Origin: Acetobacter tropicalis
GTDB taxonomy: Bacteria; Pseudomonadota; Alphaproteobacteria; Acetobacterales; Acetobacteraceae
Assembly (NCBI RefSeq): GCF_001580915.1
Contig: NZ_LHZQ01000222.1
Span: forward strand, 1 to 64,000
Direction of reading: 5' to 3'
DNA length: 64,000 nucleotides
The stretch's first letter is position 1. Each line of letters begins with the position of its first letter. Shown here piece by piece: positions 8,576 through 17,636 of the stretch. The notes beneath the pieces were generated by a model. That model made no database searches, was not told the origin of the DNA, and saw only the letters and a list, made by a program, of their open reading frames with translations. The translations under genes were made by a program, and so were the position numbers.

Positions 8576-9103
8576 TTATGAGGGGCGTTCCGTTACCGGA
8601 GCGTCTTCCAGCCGGGTTTGCACCGCGTAGCTGGCAACCTGATAAACCGTGAGCGCCGCTGTACGAGCCTGCGCTATAAGGTTCTGAATGTCCTGTTGAT
8701 GTGACAATGAGGGTATTGACTGTTCGCTCAACACATTGACGGCGGGGCGGAGTTGCTCAACGCACGCCAGCCGTGCTTGCAGGGGGAGTTCTGGCCGTTG
8801 GGCAAGGTGGGTCAACTTGGTGCACGCATAACGCAGAAAATGCGCTGCTTGGTCCGTCTGTTTTTGGGTCTCCAAGCAGTCAGCCAGATTATGACAGGAG
8901 ATGACAAAGGCCAGTGGCGCAGAAAGGGGAGCACCAGTTTCCTGAAAAATCTGAAGCATCTCCTCTGCCTTGGTCATGGCCTCCGTATATTTTGCGTGTG
9001 CGCTCAGAGTGTGCTGCTGAGCGTATGCGGCGTTCGCTTGCTGGGTGAGCATTCGCCATAGGGCTTCAGAGTGAGGCGGCTGGCTAACCTGCTGCATCTT
9101 CAA
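8576..9103 (-). CDS. Unrecognised helical protein co-transcribed with sod
   Basis: This is a cytoplasmic protein of 175 residues with no signal peptide or membrane segment. The sequence is almost all helical. Pairs such as AYAQQHTLSAHAKYTEAMTK and CLETQKQTDQAAHFLRYA look like degenerate TPR-type helix-turn-helix units (about residues 20-55 and 65-100). I do not recognise a named family. It ends 34 nt before the sod start on the same strand, so the two are almost certainly one transcript, and the shared upstream dyad would control both. A role in metal or oxidative-stress handling follows from context only. Confidence 0.7.
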   Translation of the reverse strand: MKMQQVSQPPHSEALWRMLTQQANAAYAQQHTLSAHAKYTEAMTKAEEMLQIFQETGAPLSAPLAFVISCHNLADCLETQKQTDQAAHFLRYACTKLTHLAQRPELPLQARLACVEQLRPAVNVLSEQSIPSLSHQQDIQNLIAQARTAALTVYQVASYAVQTRLEDAPVTERPS

Positions 9104-9152
9104 ACACTCCGCAAAATAGGATGATCTGCATAAAATAGCATAAACACTAAAA

Positions 9153-9168
9153 TATACAATATGCTATA
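9153..9168 (-). promoter_or_regulatory. Putative MntR-type operator upstream of the sod operon
   Basis: On the minus strand this reads TATAGCATATTGTATA, identical at 14 of 16 positions to the dyad before mntH. It is 49 bp upstream of the first gene of the sod operon. It also forms part of a longer inverted repeat: ATAGCATA (9135-9142) and TATGCTAT (9160-9167) are perfect complements 17 bp apart, which may indicate two bound dimers. Confidence 0.55.
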
Positions 9169-9293
9169 ATTCCATGCATCATGGCATGGGCCCGTAGGGG
9201 TATGGTGGTAGGATGTTGGCTAAAGGGGATGCCTCAATCAAGGTTTAAAGGGGTGTTTCCTGTCTCTTCTAAGCCGGGATCGGGGATGAAACT

Positions 9294-9692
9294 ATGAACG
9301 GAGGACAGGGGAAGCGGGGGATTCCCAAAGCGCGTAAGCAGAGATTTTATGGTGGGATCTGGTGGTGTCTGTTCGGCGTTTTGCTTGCTCCGTTCGGTGC
9401 ACAAGCGGGACCTAAGGACACATTTGTAAGAGTCTGCCAGTTTTCTGTAGGGCATCTCGATTTTTGTCAGGTCCCTTATTCCGGGATGGCGGTGGTCAAA
9501 CAGTCCGGCTCATTACGCCTTTGTTCTATCACGATTGGACGTGTTTCGGTCTGTCAGGGCCCCTATACGGGCCGTGCTCTGGTAAAAACGGATCTGGGTT
9601 TTTACGAACAGTGTGACATTACTCTCGGCCAGATACGGTTTTGCCATGGTCCGTATACAGGAAAGGCGGTTCTGCAGCCTGAACCACAGTAA
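9294..9692 (+). CDS. Secreted protein with three Cys-x9-Cys repeats (unrecognised)
   Basis: The protein has 132 residues with a Sec signal (hydrophobic IWWCLFGVLLAPFGA, cleavage near AQA/GP, residue 38). The mature part is three tandem units of about 30 residues starting at Cys48, Cys77 and Cys107. Each has the pattern C-x-[IF]-x-[ILV]-G-x-[ILV]-x-[FV]-C-[QH]-x-P-Y-[ST]-G-x-A. The Cys pairs 48/58, 77/87 and 107/117 all have the same spacing, which suggests one disulfide per unit or a metal-binding pair. ATG 9294 follows a GGGGA motif. I recognise no family. It is monocistronic, with a terminator overlapping its stop. It probably acts in the periplasm or outside the cell, perhaps as a binding or inhibitor protein; that is speculation. 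Confidence 0.8.
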   Translation: MNGGQGKRGIPKARKQRFYGGIWWCLFGVLLAPFGAQAGPKDTFVRVCQFSVGHLDFCQVPYSGMAVVKQSGSLRLCSITIGRVSVCQGPYTGRALVKTDLGFYEQCDITLGQIRFCHGPYTGKAVLQPEPQ

Positions 9693-9701
9693 CCGCCTTT
9701 T
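9665..9701 (+). terminator. Terminator overlapping the stop of the repeat-protein gene
   Basis: GGCGGTT (9665-9671) pairs with AACCGCC (9691-9697) and is followed by TTTTG. The left arm lies inside the last codons, so the hairpin spans the TAA. A second inverted repeat, GCTCCCTC/GAGGGAGC (9711-9736), lies between this and the convergent dcp gene and has no T-run. Confidence 0.6.
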
Positions 9702-9745
9702 GTTCTTTCTGCTCCCTCTAGCCAAGGGGAGGGAGCGAGGGACTA

Positions 9746-11896
9746 TTATTTGCTGGTATCTTCCGCCAGACCACGGGAAGCCAGCATGGGGCCGATGTCT
9801 GGATCTTTGCCGTAGAATGCCCGGAACATGGGGCCGTAGTCCTGCGTATGGCCACGAGAGAGGATCATGTCACGGAAGCGTTGACCGTTTTGGCGGGTCA
9901 GGCCACCGTGCTTTTCAAACCATGCGAAGGTGTCGTCATCCAGCATTTCTGTCCAGAGATACGCATAGTAGCCTGCGGAATAACCGTTAGCCCAGATATG
10001 CAGGAAGTAGCTGGAGCGGTAGCGTGGAGGAACGTTTTCCGTATCCAGCCCCATTTTGGCAAGCGCTGTTTTTTCAAACGTATCCACATCCTGCTTGGGG
10101 GCTGTGGCTGTCAGGCTATGCCAGTCCATGTCCAGTTCAGCGGCAGTTACAACTTCACCAAACTTGTAACCTTGGTTGAAAGTTGCCGCTTTTTTCAACT
10201 GCGCCACCAGAGTGGCAGGCATGGCAGCCCCCGTCTTGTAGTGGCGGGCGTAGTGGTTCAGCACAGTGGCATCAAGTGCCCAGTGTTCATTGAACTGGGA
10301 GGGGAATTCCACAAAGTCTCGTGCGACGGATGTACCGGATACAATCGGGTAGGTCTGGTTGGCAAACAGCCCATGCAGCGCATGCCCGAATTCATGGAAC
10401 ATGGTTGTGACATCATCAAACGAGATAAGGGCCGGTTGGCCTGCAGCGGGTTTTGCAAAGTTGGCGACGTTATAGACAACAGGCTTTGTACCCAGAAGAG
10501 TGGATTGCCCCACAAAATTGGACATCCAGGCGCCACCGTTTTTATTGTCACGCTGGAAGTAATCAAAATAGATTAGCCCGAGTGCCGAACCATCTTTGTC
10601 AAAAACTTCAAAAACCATCACATCAGGGTTATAGACTGGAATATCTGTGCGGCGTTTGAACGTTATGCCGTATAGGCGGTTGGCAGCAAAGAAAACACCA
10701 TCCTGCAGAACAGTATTCAGCTCAAAATACGGTTTAACCTGATTTTCATCAAAGTTGAATTTTTCCTTGCGAAGCTGGTCTGCATAGTAAGACCAATCCC
10801 AAGGCTTGAGCTGGAAGGAGGAAGCGCCGTTTTTTGTGCTTCTGTTGATCAGGTTTTGCAGGTCACTCACTTCCCGTTTCTGCTCTGCCGCGAGAGCGGG
10901 AACAATTTGAGAAATGAAGCTGTGAACAGCTTCTGGTGTTTTGGCCATTTGGTCAAAAAGGACATAGCTGGCGTAGTTCTTATAACCGAACAGAGCCGCC
11001 TTTTGCGCCCGTAATTGCGCCAGTGTGGCAATGGTCTCGCGGGTATCGTTCTCGCCGCCTTTTTCCGCGCGGGTCCAGGACTGTTCAAACAGTGCCTGGC
11101 GTGTTTCCCGGTCCGTCAGGGCTGCCAGTTGCGGCTGCTGGGTGGTGTTCTGCAAGGGCAGAAGCCATTTGTCCGTCAGCTTGCGGTCTTTGGCGGCGTT
11201 TAGAGCATTGGTGATGGCAGCATCATCAAGCCCGGCAAGCTTGTTTTTGTCAGGAACCACCAGAGCCGCAGCTTTGGTGGCTGCCAGAAGCTTTTGCTGA
11301 AACAGTGTTTCCAGCTTGGAAAGCCGGGTGTTCAGATCACGGAGCGTCGCTTTGTCTGCATCGGAAAGCTGCGCGCCTGCGTGGATGAAGGCCTGATAAT
11401 AGACATCCAGCACCTGCTTCTGCTCGGCATTCAGGCTTAGGGCGTCCTGACGTGCGTGCAGATACTGCACACGTGCGAACAGTTTGGGGTTCAGATAGAT
11501 GCTGTCCTCATGCGCGGAGAGTTTGGGGCCGATAATCTCCTGCACTTTGTCCAGAGTTGGATTCGTGTTGGCGGAGTACACCCCACTGAAGGCTTCGTTC
11601 ACCCGATCCAGCAGACGGCCGGAGCGTTCCATGGCCACAATGGTGTTGTCAAAGCTTGCGGCTTCCGGGTTGCTGGCAATGCGGTTTATTTCGTCCGCCT
11701 GTTCAGCCATGCCCTGTTCAAATGCAGGCTGGTAATCTGAATCCTTGATCAGATTAAAGGGGGGGGCATGGTAGGGCAGCGTGCTTTCCGCAGCGAACGG
11801 ATTGGAGTCTGGCAGGGGGGCGGCGGTCGCGGTAAAAGCCCACCCGGTAAGGCAGGTGGCGGCTGTCATGGCGAGCAGCCAGGGACGGCGGATCAT
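9746..11896 (-). CDS. dcp: Periplasmic peptidyl-dipeptidase (M3 family)
   Basis: This is a zinc metallopeptidase that removes C-terminal dipeptides from oligopeptides. The protein has 716 residues with a Sec signal (ending near TATAAP), so it is probably periplasmic. The M3 catalytic motif HEFGH is present (FHEFGHALHGLF), and the third ligand Glu is expected in the following helix region. Length and the C-terminal M3 domain fit Dcp rather than oligopeptidase A. The 1099-residue TonB receptor is divergent on the other side of a 425-bp intergenic region. Peptide capture and trimming could be linked, but this is only suggested by adjacency. Confidence 0.88.
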   Translation of the reverse strand: MIRRPWLLAMTAATCLTGWAFTATAAPLPDSNPFAAESTLPYHAPPFNLIKDSDYQPAFEQGMAEQADEINRIASNPEAASFDNTIVAMERSGRLLDRVNEAFSGVYSANTNPTLDKVQEIIGPKLSAHEDSIYLNPKLFARVQYLHARQDALSLNAEQKQVLDVYYQAFIHAGAQLSDADKATLRDLNTRLSKLETLFQQKLLAATKAAALVVPDKNKLAGLDDAAITNALNAAKDRKLTDKWLLPLQNTTQQPQLAALTDRETRQALFEQSWTRAEKGGENDTRETIATLAQLRAQKAALFGYKNYASYVLFDQMAKTPEAVHSFISQIVPALAAEQKREVSDLQNLINRSTKNGASSFQLKPWDWSYYADQLRKEKFNFDENQVKPYFELNTVLQDGVFFAANRLYGITFKRRTDIPVYNPDVMVFEVFDKDGSALGLIYFDYFQRDNKNGGAWMSNFVGQSTLLGTKPVVYNVANFAKPAAGQPALISFDDVTTMFHEFGHALHGLFANQTYPIVSGTSVARDFVEFPSQFNEHWALDATVLNHYARHYKTGAAMPATLVAQLKKAATFNQGYKFGEVVTAAELDMDWHSLTATAPKQDVDTFEKTALAKMGLDTENVPPRYRSSYFLHIWANGYSAGYYAYLWTEMLDDDTFAWFEKHGGLTRQNGQRFRDMILSRGHTQDYGPMFRAFYGKDPDIGPMLASRGLAEDTSK

Positions 11897-12321
11897 TCTG
11901 AATCTCCTAGAGGTCCGGACCCTTGGTAATCCGGTATAACTTTGTCATTCCAAGGTTATGGTTCCTTCCGGTTATGGGGCAGAAACCGGGGTGTCAAGGC
12001 AAGCCTGTGTCTTTTATGATACAGATGGAAAAGACAAACAGGCAGAGTGCTTTTTCTGCTCGCAAAAGGCACAAAAACTGAATAAAGACGCTTCGCGCAG
12101 TCTATATTCATATTTCGGTTTCCTAATGAGGTATGAATTGAGCGCATGAATTCCCTATAGTTATGCGTTTTTCTGCCAGAAACTGTGTCAAAAATGCAGC
12201 ATTTCTTGAGCAAAATATTGCACACCCGGAATTTTGGGATCGACCAATCGAAAAATAGGCTCTTAATAAAGGCACCGCTTTTTTAAAAAAGCATTTAACC
12301 TTGGTTTCGGGACTATTTTGA
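11897..12321. other. Intergenic region between dcp and the large TonB receptor
   Basis: This 425-bp divergent control region has no credible gene. A perfect 16-bp palindrome, GCTTTTTTAAAAAAGC, lies at 12277-12292, about 30 bp before the receptor start. That is a plausible operator or promoter-proximal element. No Fur box like the one at 849 was found. Confidence 0.5.
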
Positions 12322-15300
12322 ATGATACAAGGACATCGTAGGAAGAAGGGGACCTCACTTTCCTTCTCTTTGCTCTACGTCTTGCCTGTTCTGGCGATTA
12401 GCACTCCGGCTTTGATAAGCGTTGCAAAAGCTCAAACAAACGCAGAAGTTGCTCCCAAAGCATCTGCTAAAACAAGCAAGGCGAAGAAAGCTCACGCTAA
12501 AACTGCTACAAAGGCAGTATCTCAGCCTGCCACGGCCGCTTCTACCACTACATCCGCTACTGTGACGCCTGCTGCATCTGCAACGCAGAGCCAGGCGACT
12601 TCCACGGACCAGGATTCCGTAGCGTCAAAAGTTATGAAGCAGGCTTCTGATTCCAGTGCCGGAACGGAATCGAATACAGAAAACGTGACGGTTACGGGTT
12701 CGCGTCTGTTGCAGAACCGTCTGACCAACACGATGGCAACCATGGATCTGGATGCAGAGCAGATCCAGAAGCGGGGTTATACCAACATCGGCTTAGCGCT
12801 GATGCGGGAAAATCCAAACTATTCTGTGCCAGACAACAGCCCGATCGGAGCTCAGCAGGGGGATTTTGGTGCAGGTCAGACCTATGGCGATCTGTTGGGG
12901 CTCGGTGCTCAACGTACCCTAACACTGGTTAATGGGCGTCGTTTCGTATCTTCTGCTACCTCTTCTATCTTTGGGGTTGTTGCTGGCTCGCCTGTGGATA
13001 TTGGCAATATCCCGACTCTCCTGATTAAAAAAGTAGAAACGGTTGTGGGTTCCGGCGGCCCGGTTTATGGCTCTGATGCTATTGCCGGTGTGCAGAACTT
13101 TGTTCTGGATGACGACTATCAGGGCGTAAAGTTCGATGGTCAGACTGGCTTCAGTCAGCGGCAGGATGCCATCAATTATCGGCTGGCTGGCAAGGTTGGT
13201 CGCCATTTTGATCATGACCGTGGCACCATTGTATTCGATACGGAATACAATCAGGTATTTGGTATGACCAATGCTGACCGCGCCAACTGGGTCGGTGCAG
13301 GCGATGATCGTCGGCAGTACGTGCGTAACGAGGCTGGCAGCGGTTATGAACTGTCGCATGGTGGGCGGTATTATCTACCATTCACCACGGCAGGTGTGCC
13401 GTCTATGTCTGGCGCTTATTATGATCTGCCTAATGAATATGGGCAGAACGCGGGAACGGCTATCACCAATGCAGCGGGGCAGCCGCTGGTGTTTAGCCAG
13501 GATGGTAAGTCTCTGGTGCCATTGAGTTATGGAAAACCTACTGGCGATGGCCTGACCGCAACTGGCAAAAAAGCAAATAACAATGGTTTCCCGATCAGCA
13601 ATTACAATAATCTGATTACCAACCAGCAGCGTCTTAACCTGACCCTGTTGGGGCACTACGATATTACCGATCATCTTCGCGCTTCTTTTGAAGGGTGGTA
13701 TGTTCGGTCTTCAGCGTCTAATATGGCGAACCAGCCTTATTATAACACGCAGATGTTCGGCGATGCCATGACCGATAGGTATAATGGCAATGGTGCATTG
13801 CCTCTCAGTACCAACAATCCTTATCTGACATCCGCTGAACGGGCGACTATTATCAATAATCTGCAAGCAGCGGGTCTTCCTACGGATCAGTTCTACCTTG
13901 CGCGTGCAAACACGGATTATTACACTGGTAAATATACAACCAACACAAACCTGTTCCGGTTTGTTGGTGGTTTACAGGGGGATTTCCATTTTGCTGGCCG
14001 CAAGTTCGAATGGAAAGGAAGTGCTGAATATGGGCAGTACCGTTCCAGCACGGAACAGCGGGAAATTCTGACCCAGAATTATATAAATGCTATTAATGCG
14101 GTACCAGATGGGGCGGGGAATATTGTGTGCGCTTCTGGCTATACCAGTGCCGCGTATCCTTCTCTTAATTCAACGTGTTCGCCTATTAATCCTTTTGGTG
14201 TGAACCAGTCCAATAAAGCTGGTGCTGATTATATTCAGACAGATGCACGTACCAAATCCATCAACCAGCAATGGGATTTCAACGCGGATGTTCGAAGCAC
14301 GGTGGTGAAGCTTCCTGCTGGGCAATGGACATATGATATTGGGTATGAGCACCGTTATGAAGGTATGAATTTTAATCCCGGTAATTTCTACCGTGGAGAG
14401 TTGATGTCTGACGGTTCATATCAGCAATACGGTAATACCCTGCCGCTGACAAATGTGGGTGGTGCGTACCATACAAACGAAGTCTATGGCGAAACCATGA
14501 TTCCGCTTGTATCTCCGCAAATGAATATTCCGGGTGTGTATGCGCTAACTGCAACAGGTTCTGGCCGTTATGTGAACAACAGTGCGACGGGCGGTTTCTG
14601 GGCTTATTCAGGTGGTGGTAGTTATGCGCCGGTACGGGATATTGTATTCCACGGTAATTATACAACATCTTTCCGTGCACCTGCCATTACTGAGCTTTAT
14701 TCTCCTGAAGCGACCGTTTTTAATCAAGGGACTGATCCTTGTGACATGACGGCCATCAATTCTGGCCCGCATCCTGATATTCGGTTGGCCAATTGTCGTA
14801 AAGCGGGTGTTCCTGCAAATTTCCAGTCTAATTATAACAAATTTACAATTAAAGGTCTGAATGGTGGTAATAAGAACCTTCAGAATGAAGAATCAACCCA
14901 GTTTACCGGAGGGGCGTCTTTTCAACCACGGTGGGTACGCGGGCTGACCATTGGCGCAGATTTCTACGATGTGCGGGTGAAAAACGAGGTCGCATCCTTG
15001 GGTATGGATGATATTCTTGCCGCATGTTATGATTCTGCCTCTTATCCCAATAACCAGTATTGCCATTCCTTTTCCCGCGATTCAAATAGCCAGCTTAGTG
15101 AGGGGTTCCATACCGGGTATTATAACATCGGAACCGAGCACTACCGGGGATTACAGGCGCATCTGTCTTATTATTTGCCTTTGAGCAGGCTGGGTCTTTC
15201 TGAAGATGATGGCGCTTTACAGACAACCGTAAACTATAAGCATGGCTTCATTCATAATGGTTCCATTCTGACCAGTCAGTACGACTATCTGGGTACGTCA

Positions 15301-15621
15301 AGCGATCTGCGTGACAACTTTACGGCCAACTTCAACTATATGCGTGGCCCGTTGTTCGTTCAGTGGCAGATGATGTACTACGGGAAAGCGAAATATATGC
15401 TTCAGGTTGCTGATGGCGTCTATCCGAACAACACCATGAAGCAGTATTTCATGTTCAACACGACCATTGGCTACACATTTGCCAAGCATTACAACGTGAG
15501 CTTTGTGATGAACAACGTGTTTGATGCTAAACCCCAGTATCCGTACCAGGGCAGCACCAACCGTTATTGGGATGCCATTATTGGCCGGAACTTCCAGGTT
15601 CAGGCTGGCGTGGAGTTCTAA
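12322..15621 (+). CDS. Large TonB-dependent receptor (1099 residues)
   Basis: This is an outer-membrane receptor. The signal peptide (VLPVLAISTPALISVAKAQ) is followed by about 80 residues rich in Ala, Lys, Ser and Thr that look disordered. The TonB-box-like ENVTVTGSRL comes next, then a plug (about residues 120-270) containing GAQRTLTLVNGRRFV and VGSGGPVYGSDAIAGVQNFVL, then a very large barrel ending QVQAGVEF. The LVNGRR plug motif is typical of the large Caulobacter/Sphingomonas-type receptors for peptides, sugars or other nutrients rather than classical siderophore receptors. No Fur box was seen. The neighbour dcp makes peptides a possible ligand. A strong terminator follows. Confidence 0.88.
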   Translation: MIQGHRRKKGTSLSFSLLYVLPVLAISTPALISVAKAQTNAEVAPKASAKTSKAKKAHAKTATKAVSQPATAASTTTSATVTPAASATQSQATSTDQDSVASKVMKQASDSSAGTESNTENVTVTGSRLLQNRLTNTMATMDLDAEQIQKRGYTNIGLALMRENPNYSVPDNSPIGAQQGDFGAGQTYGDLLGLGAQRTLTLVNGRRFVSSATSSIFGVVAGSPVDIGNIPTLLIKKVETVVGSGGPVYGSDAIAGVQNFVLDDDYQGVKFDGQTGFSQRQDAINYRLAGKVGRHFDHDRGTIVFDTEYNQVFGMTNADRANWVGAGDDRRQYVRNEAGSGYELSHGGRYYLPFTTAGVPSMSGAYYDLPNEYGQNAGTAITNAAGQPLVFSQDGKSLVPLSYGKPTGDGLTATGKKANNNGFPISNYNNLITNQQRLNLTLLGHYDITDHLRASFEGWYVRSSASNMANQPYYNTQMFGDAMTDRYNGNGALPLSTNNPYLTSAERATIINNLQAAGLPTDQFYLARANTDYYTGKYTTNTNLFRFVGGLQGDFHFAGRKFEWKGSAEYGQYRSSTEQREILTQNYINAINAVPDGAGNIVCASGYTSAAYPSLNSTCSPINPFGVNQSNKAGADYIQTDARTKSINQQWDFNADVRSTVVKLPAGQWTYDIGYEHRYEGMNFNPGNFYRGELMSDGSYQQYGNTLPLTNVGGAYHTNEVYGETMIPLVSPQMNIPGVYALTATGSGRYVNNSATGGFWAYSGGGSYAPVRDIVFHGNYTTSFRAPAITELYSPEATVFNQGTDPCDMTAINSGPHPDIRLANCRKAGVPANFQSNYNKFTIKGLNGGNKNLQNEESTQFTGGASFQPRWVRGLTIGADFYDVRVKNEVASLGMDDILAACYDSASYPNNQYCHSFSRDSNSQLSEGFHTGYYNIGTEHYRGLQAHLSYYLPLSRLGLSEDDGALQTTVNYKHGFIHNGSILTSQYDYLGTSSDLRDNFTANFNYMRGPLFVQWQMMYYGKAKYMLQVADGVYPNNTMKQYFMFNTTIGYTFAKHYNVSFVMNNVFDAKPQYPYQGSTNRYWDAIIGRNFQVQAGVEF

Positions 15622-15671
15622 GAAAACAGGTCAGGATGCATTGGCATCCTGAAACCTGCGGAGTGCAGAAA

Positions 15672-15700
15672 GGCCATCCTTTTGGGGATGGCCTTTTTTT
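15672..15700 (+). terminator. Strong rho-independent terminator after the large receptor
   Basis: GGCCATCC (15672-15679) pairs with GGATGGCC (15686-15693) and is followed by seven T residues. It directly precedes the end of the convergent DUF1489 gene. Confidence 0.88.
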
Positions 15701-15711
15701 GTGGGAGTTTT

Positions 15712-16137
15712 TTAAAGCCCGAGCAGTGTCAGCTCTTTTTGCAGATGTGGGGGGAGGGTTGATATCTGGGTGGTGGTGAGGTCTTTAGGGGCGTCTTTGG
15801 TTTCCAGATACCGCCACCCCTGAAAGGGGCGTAGAGCGCGGGGCTCTACGCGAATGATTTCTGGAGAGAGCAGGAAGATCGTGCCCTGAGTGCCGTCGGG
15901 CCGTGTTTCGGTCTGAATATCCAGCACGCGTTGGCGGCATTGGATCAGGCCGCTGATAACCCTGTATAGTGATCCACCTTCAAGAATGTCAGCCGCCCGG
16001 CGAGGGTAAGAGCGGGTATGAACGACTGGCAGAGCGCCGTGCTCCTGATGGAGGCGGCTGTTGAGCGGCATTTTCTGCCGCTCCATCAATTCTTCCAGAG
16101 AACTGACACCTACAACAAGTTTGATCAGGTTGAGCAT
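15712..16137 (-). CDS. DUF1489 family protein
   Basis: This cytoplasmic protein of 141 residues begins MLNLIKLVVGVSSLEELMERQ. It has the conserved TRSYPRRAADILEGGSLY segment and the basic PRALRPFQGWRYL near the C-terminus, which I recognise as the alphaproteobacterial DUF1489 family. Function is unknown in the family. It is followed by an unrelated gene on the same strand more than 100 bp upstream, so it is probably transcribed alone. Confidence 0.8.
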   Translation of the reverse strand: MLNLIKLVVGVSSLEELMERQKMPLNSRLHQEHGALPVVHTRSYPRRAADILEGGSLYRVISGLIQCRQRVLDIQTETRPDGTQGTIFLLSPEIIRVEPRALRPFQGWRYLETKDAPKDLTTTQISTLPPHLQKELTLLGL

Positions 16138-16241
16138 GGTCTTAGTCTAGAACAAACCGGGACCAAGGAACATTCCGATTTTGCAGTCATGCTCCGCTGT
16201 CTTTTTATCAAGGCAGCGGGGAGAGGAGTGTGTCGGGTGTA

Positions 16242-17354
16242 TTAGAGAGATTGCGCCTGTTGCACAAAGCTGGTCAGGAAGCGCTCTGCATCAATTTTCT
16301 GCACAATGGTTACTTCGCGCACATGCATGGTGCGTGGAGCGAGATCTTTGGGCCAGACATGGGCGTGGCCATAGTGGATACCCTTGCTGATATCAATATC
16401 CATGTAGGCTTTGACGGACTGCTGCACCAGAGAAGGGTCTGCGGTAATCGCGGCTGCCATTTCATCCCACATGGGCAAGGGGGAGTAGTATTTGCTCAGG
16501 TAGCCGGTAACAGGTGTCGCCTTTTTGGTAATTTTGGCCATGTAATCCTTGGTCATCATCACATCGTTCGAGATATTGCCCACCACGGTGATGGAAGCCC
16601 ACGGCGCGGTCAGGGTAATATGGGCTGCTTCCGGGTCAAAAATCATATTGAAATCAGAAGCGAAATCCGCGTTGCCGGTAATGGACATCATGTTGGTGTC
16701 CAGCAGCCCACCCATAAAAACAAGCTGTTTGGCGGTGGCAGTAAAAGAGGGATCAAGCCGAATGGCAAGCGCCAGATTGGTCATGGGCCCGGCCTCCAGA
16801 ATGGTGACCTGATGCGGATGTTCATGCACCATGCGAATCATGAACAGGGCGGCGCTTTCTGCCGCGGCAGGCGTTTTGGGTGCGCCTTCGGCCAGTTTTG
16901 GGAGATCCGGCTGTGTATCAGGCACTTTGTCCATGGAACCCAGGCCGCCCCACGCGCCTTTCCACGGAATACGGCCGAACTGCTGTTCACGCAGTTTCAT
17001 GAGCGGAACGCTGTTGATCAGGGGATAGACTGCGCCATCCGCGACCGGAATCTCGCTTTTGTTGGCAATTTCCAGAAAGCGCCGCAGATGTGCGGACTCT
17101 GCGTTTTCCCAGTCATCTCCTGTGCTGACAGTAAAACCCAGCACCTTGATATGCGGGTTAGCCAACAGGGGGATGACAGACTGGATATCTGACCCACCCG
17201 GTCCCAGAAAATCATTATCTTCAATGACAAGGGCGGGCTCCTGCGTTCCCTCGGCGTGGGCATGGGGCTGCGCTGTGGAGAGCAGAGCCAGTGCGGTTGC
17301 AAGGGCGGTTGTCAACCGCAGAGCTGAACGACGAAAGAAAGAGGGCGAACGCAT
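16242..17354 (-). CDS. Secreted nucleoside hydrolase-like protein
   Basis: The protein has 370 residues with a Sec signal (ALATALALLSTAQPHAHA), so it is periplasmic or secreted. It resembles inosine/uridine-type nucleoside hydrolases that release the base from ribonucleosides: an N-terminal beta-strand with acidic residues, GFTVSTGDDWENAESA, the VTILEAGPMTNLALAIRLDP motif, FMGG, and NADFASDFNMIFDPEAA. The usual DTDPGxDD calcium motif is replaced by EDNDFLGPGGSD, which keeps an Asp at either end but changes the spacing. Activity is therefore likely but unproven. It could serve purine or pyrimidine salvage from extracellular nucleosides. Confidence 0.8.
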   Translation of the reverse strand: MRSPSFFRRSALRLTTALATALALLSTAQPHAHAEGTQEPALVIEDNDFLGPGGSDIQSVIPLLANPHIKVLGFTVSTGDDWENAESAHLRRFLEIANKSEIPVADGAVYPLINSVPLMKLREQQFGRIPWKGAWGGLGSMDKVPDTQPDLPKLAEGAPKTPAAAESAALFMIRMVHEHPHQVTILEAGPMTNLALAIRLDPSFTATAKQLVFMGGLLDTNMMSITGNADFASDFNMIFDPEAAHITLTAPWASITVVGNISNDVMMTKDYMAKITKKATPVTGYLSKYYSPLPMWDEMAAAITADPSLVQQSVKAYMDIDISKGIHYGHAHVWPKDLAPRTMHVREVTIVQKIDAERFLTSFVQQAQSL

Positions 17355-17636
17355 GCGGAGCCTCGGTTTTGAGAAGAATGGCAGCCCTCCGGAGAGAACC
17401 GAGACGCACTATAGAGAGATGTGGAGGGGCATCAAAAGAGTATCACGAGAAAGGCGGCAAAAAAGCGCGGAGGCCCGGCTCGCATCATAACGTGAGTGGG
17501 GATAGAGGCTGATCTGGGTTCAGGAAAGCGTGTTCAGGAAGAAGCTGGTCATAGCTGTGCCTGAGGGCAGGAGGCGCGGCGTGCATCCGGGTTTGTAAAA
17601 AGATGTGTGGTGGTTTTCTTGAGCCCTTGGAACTTT

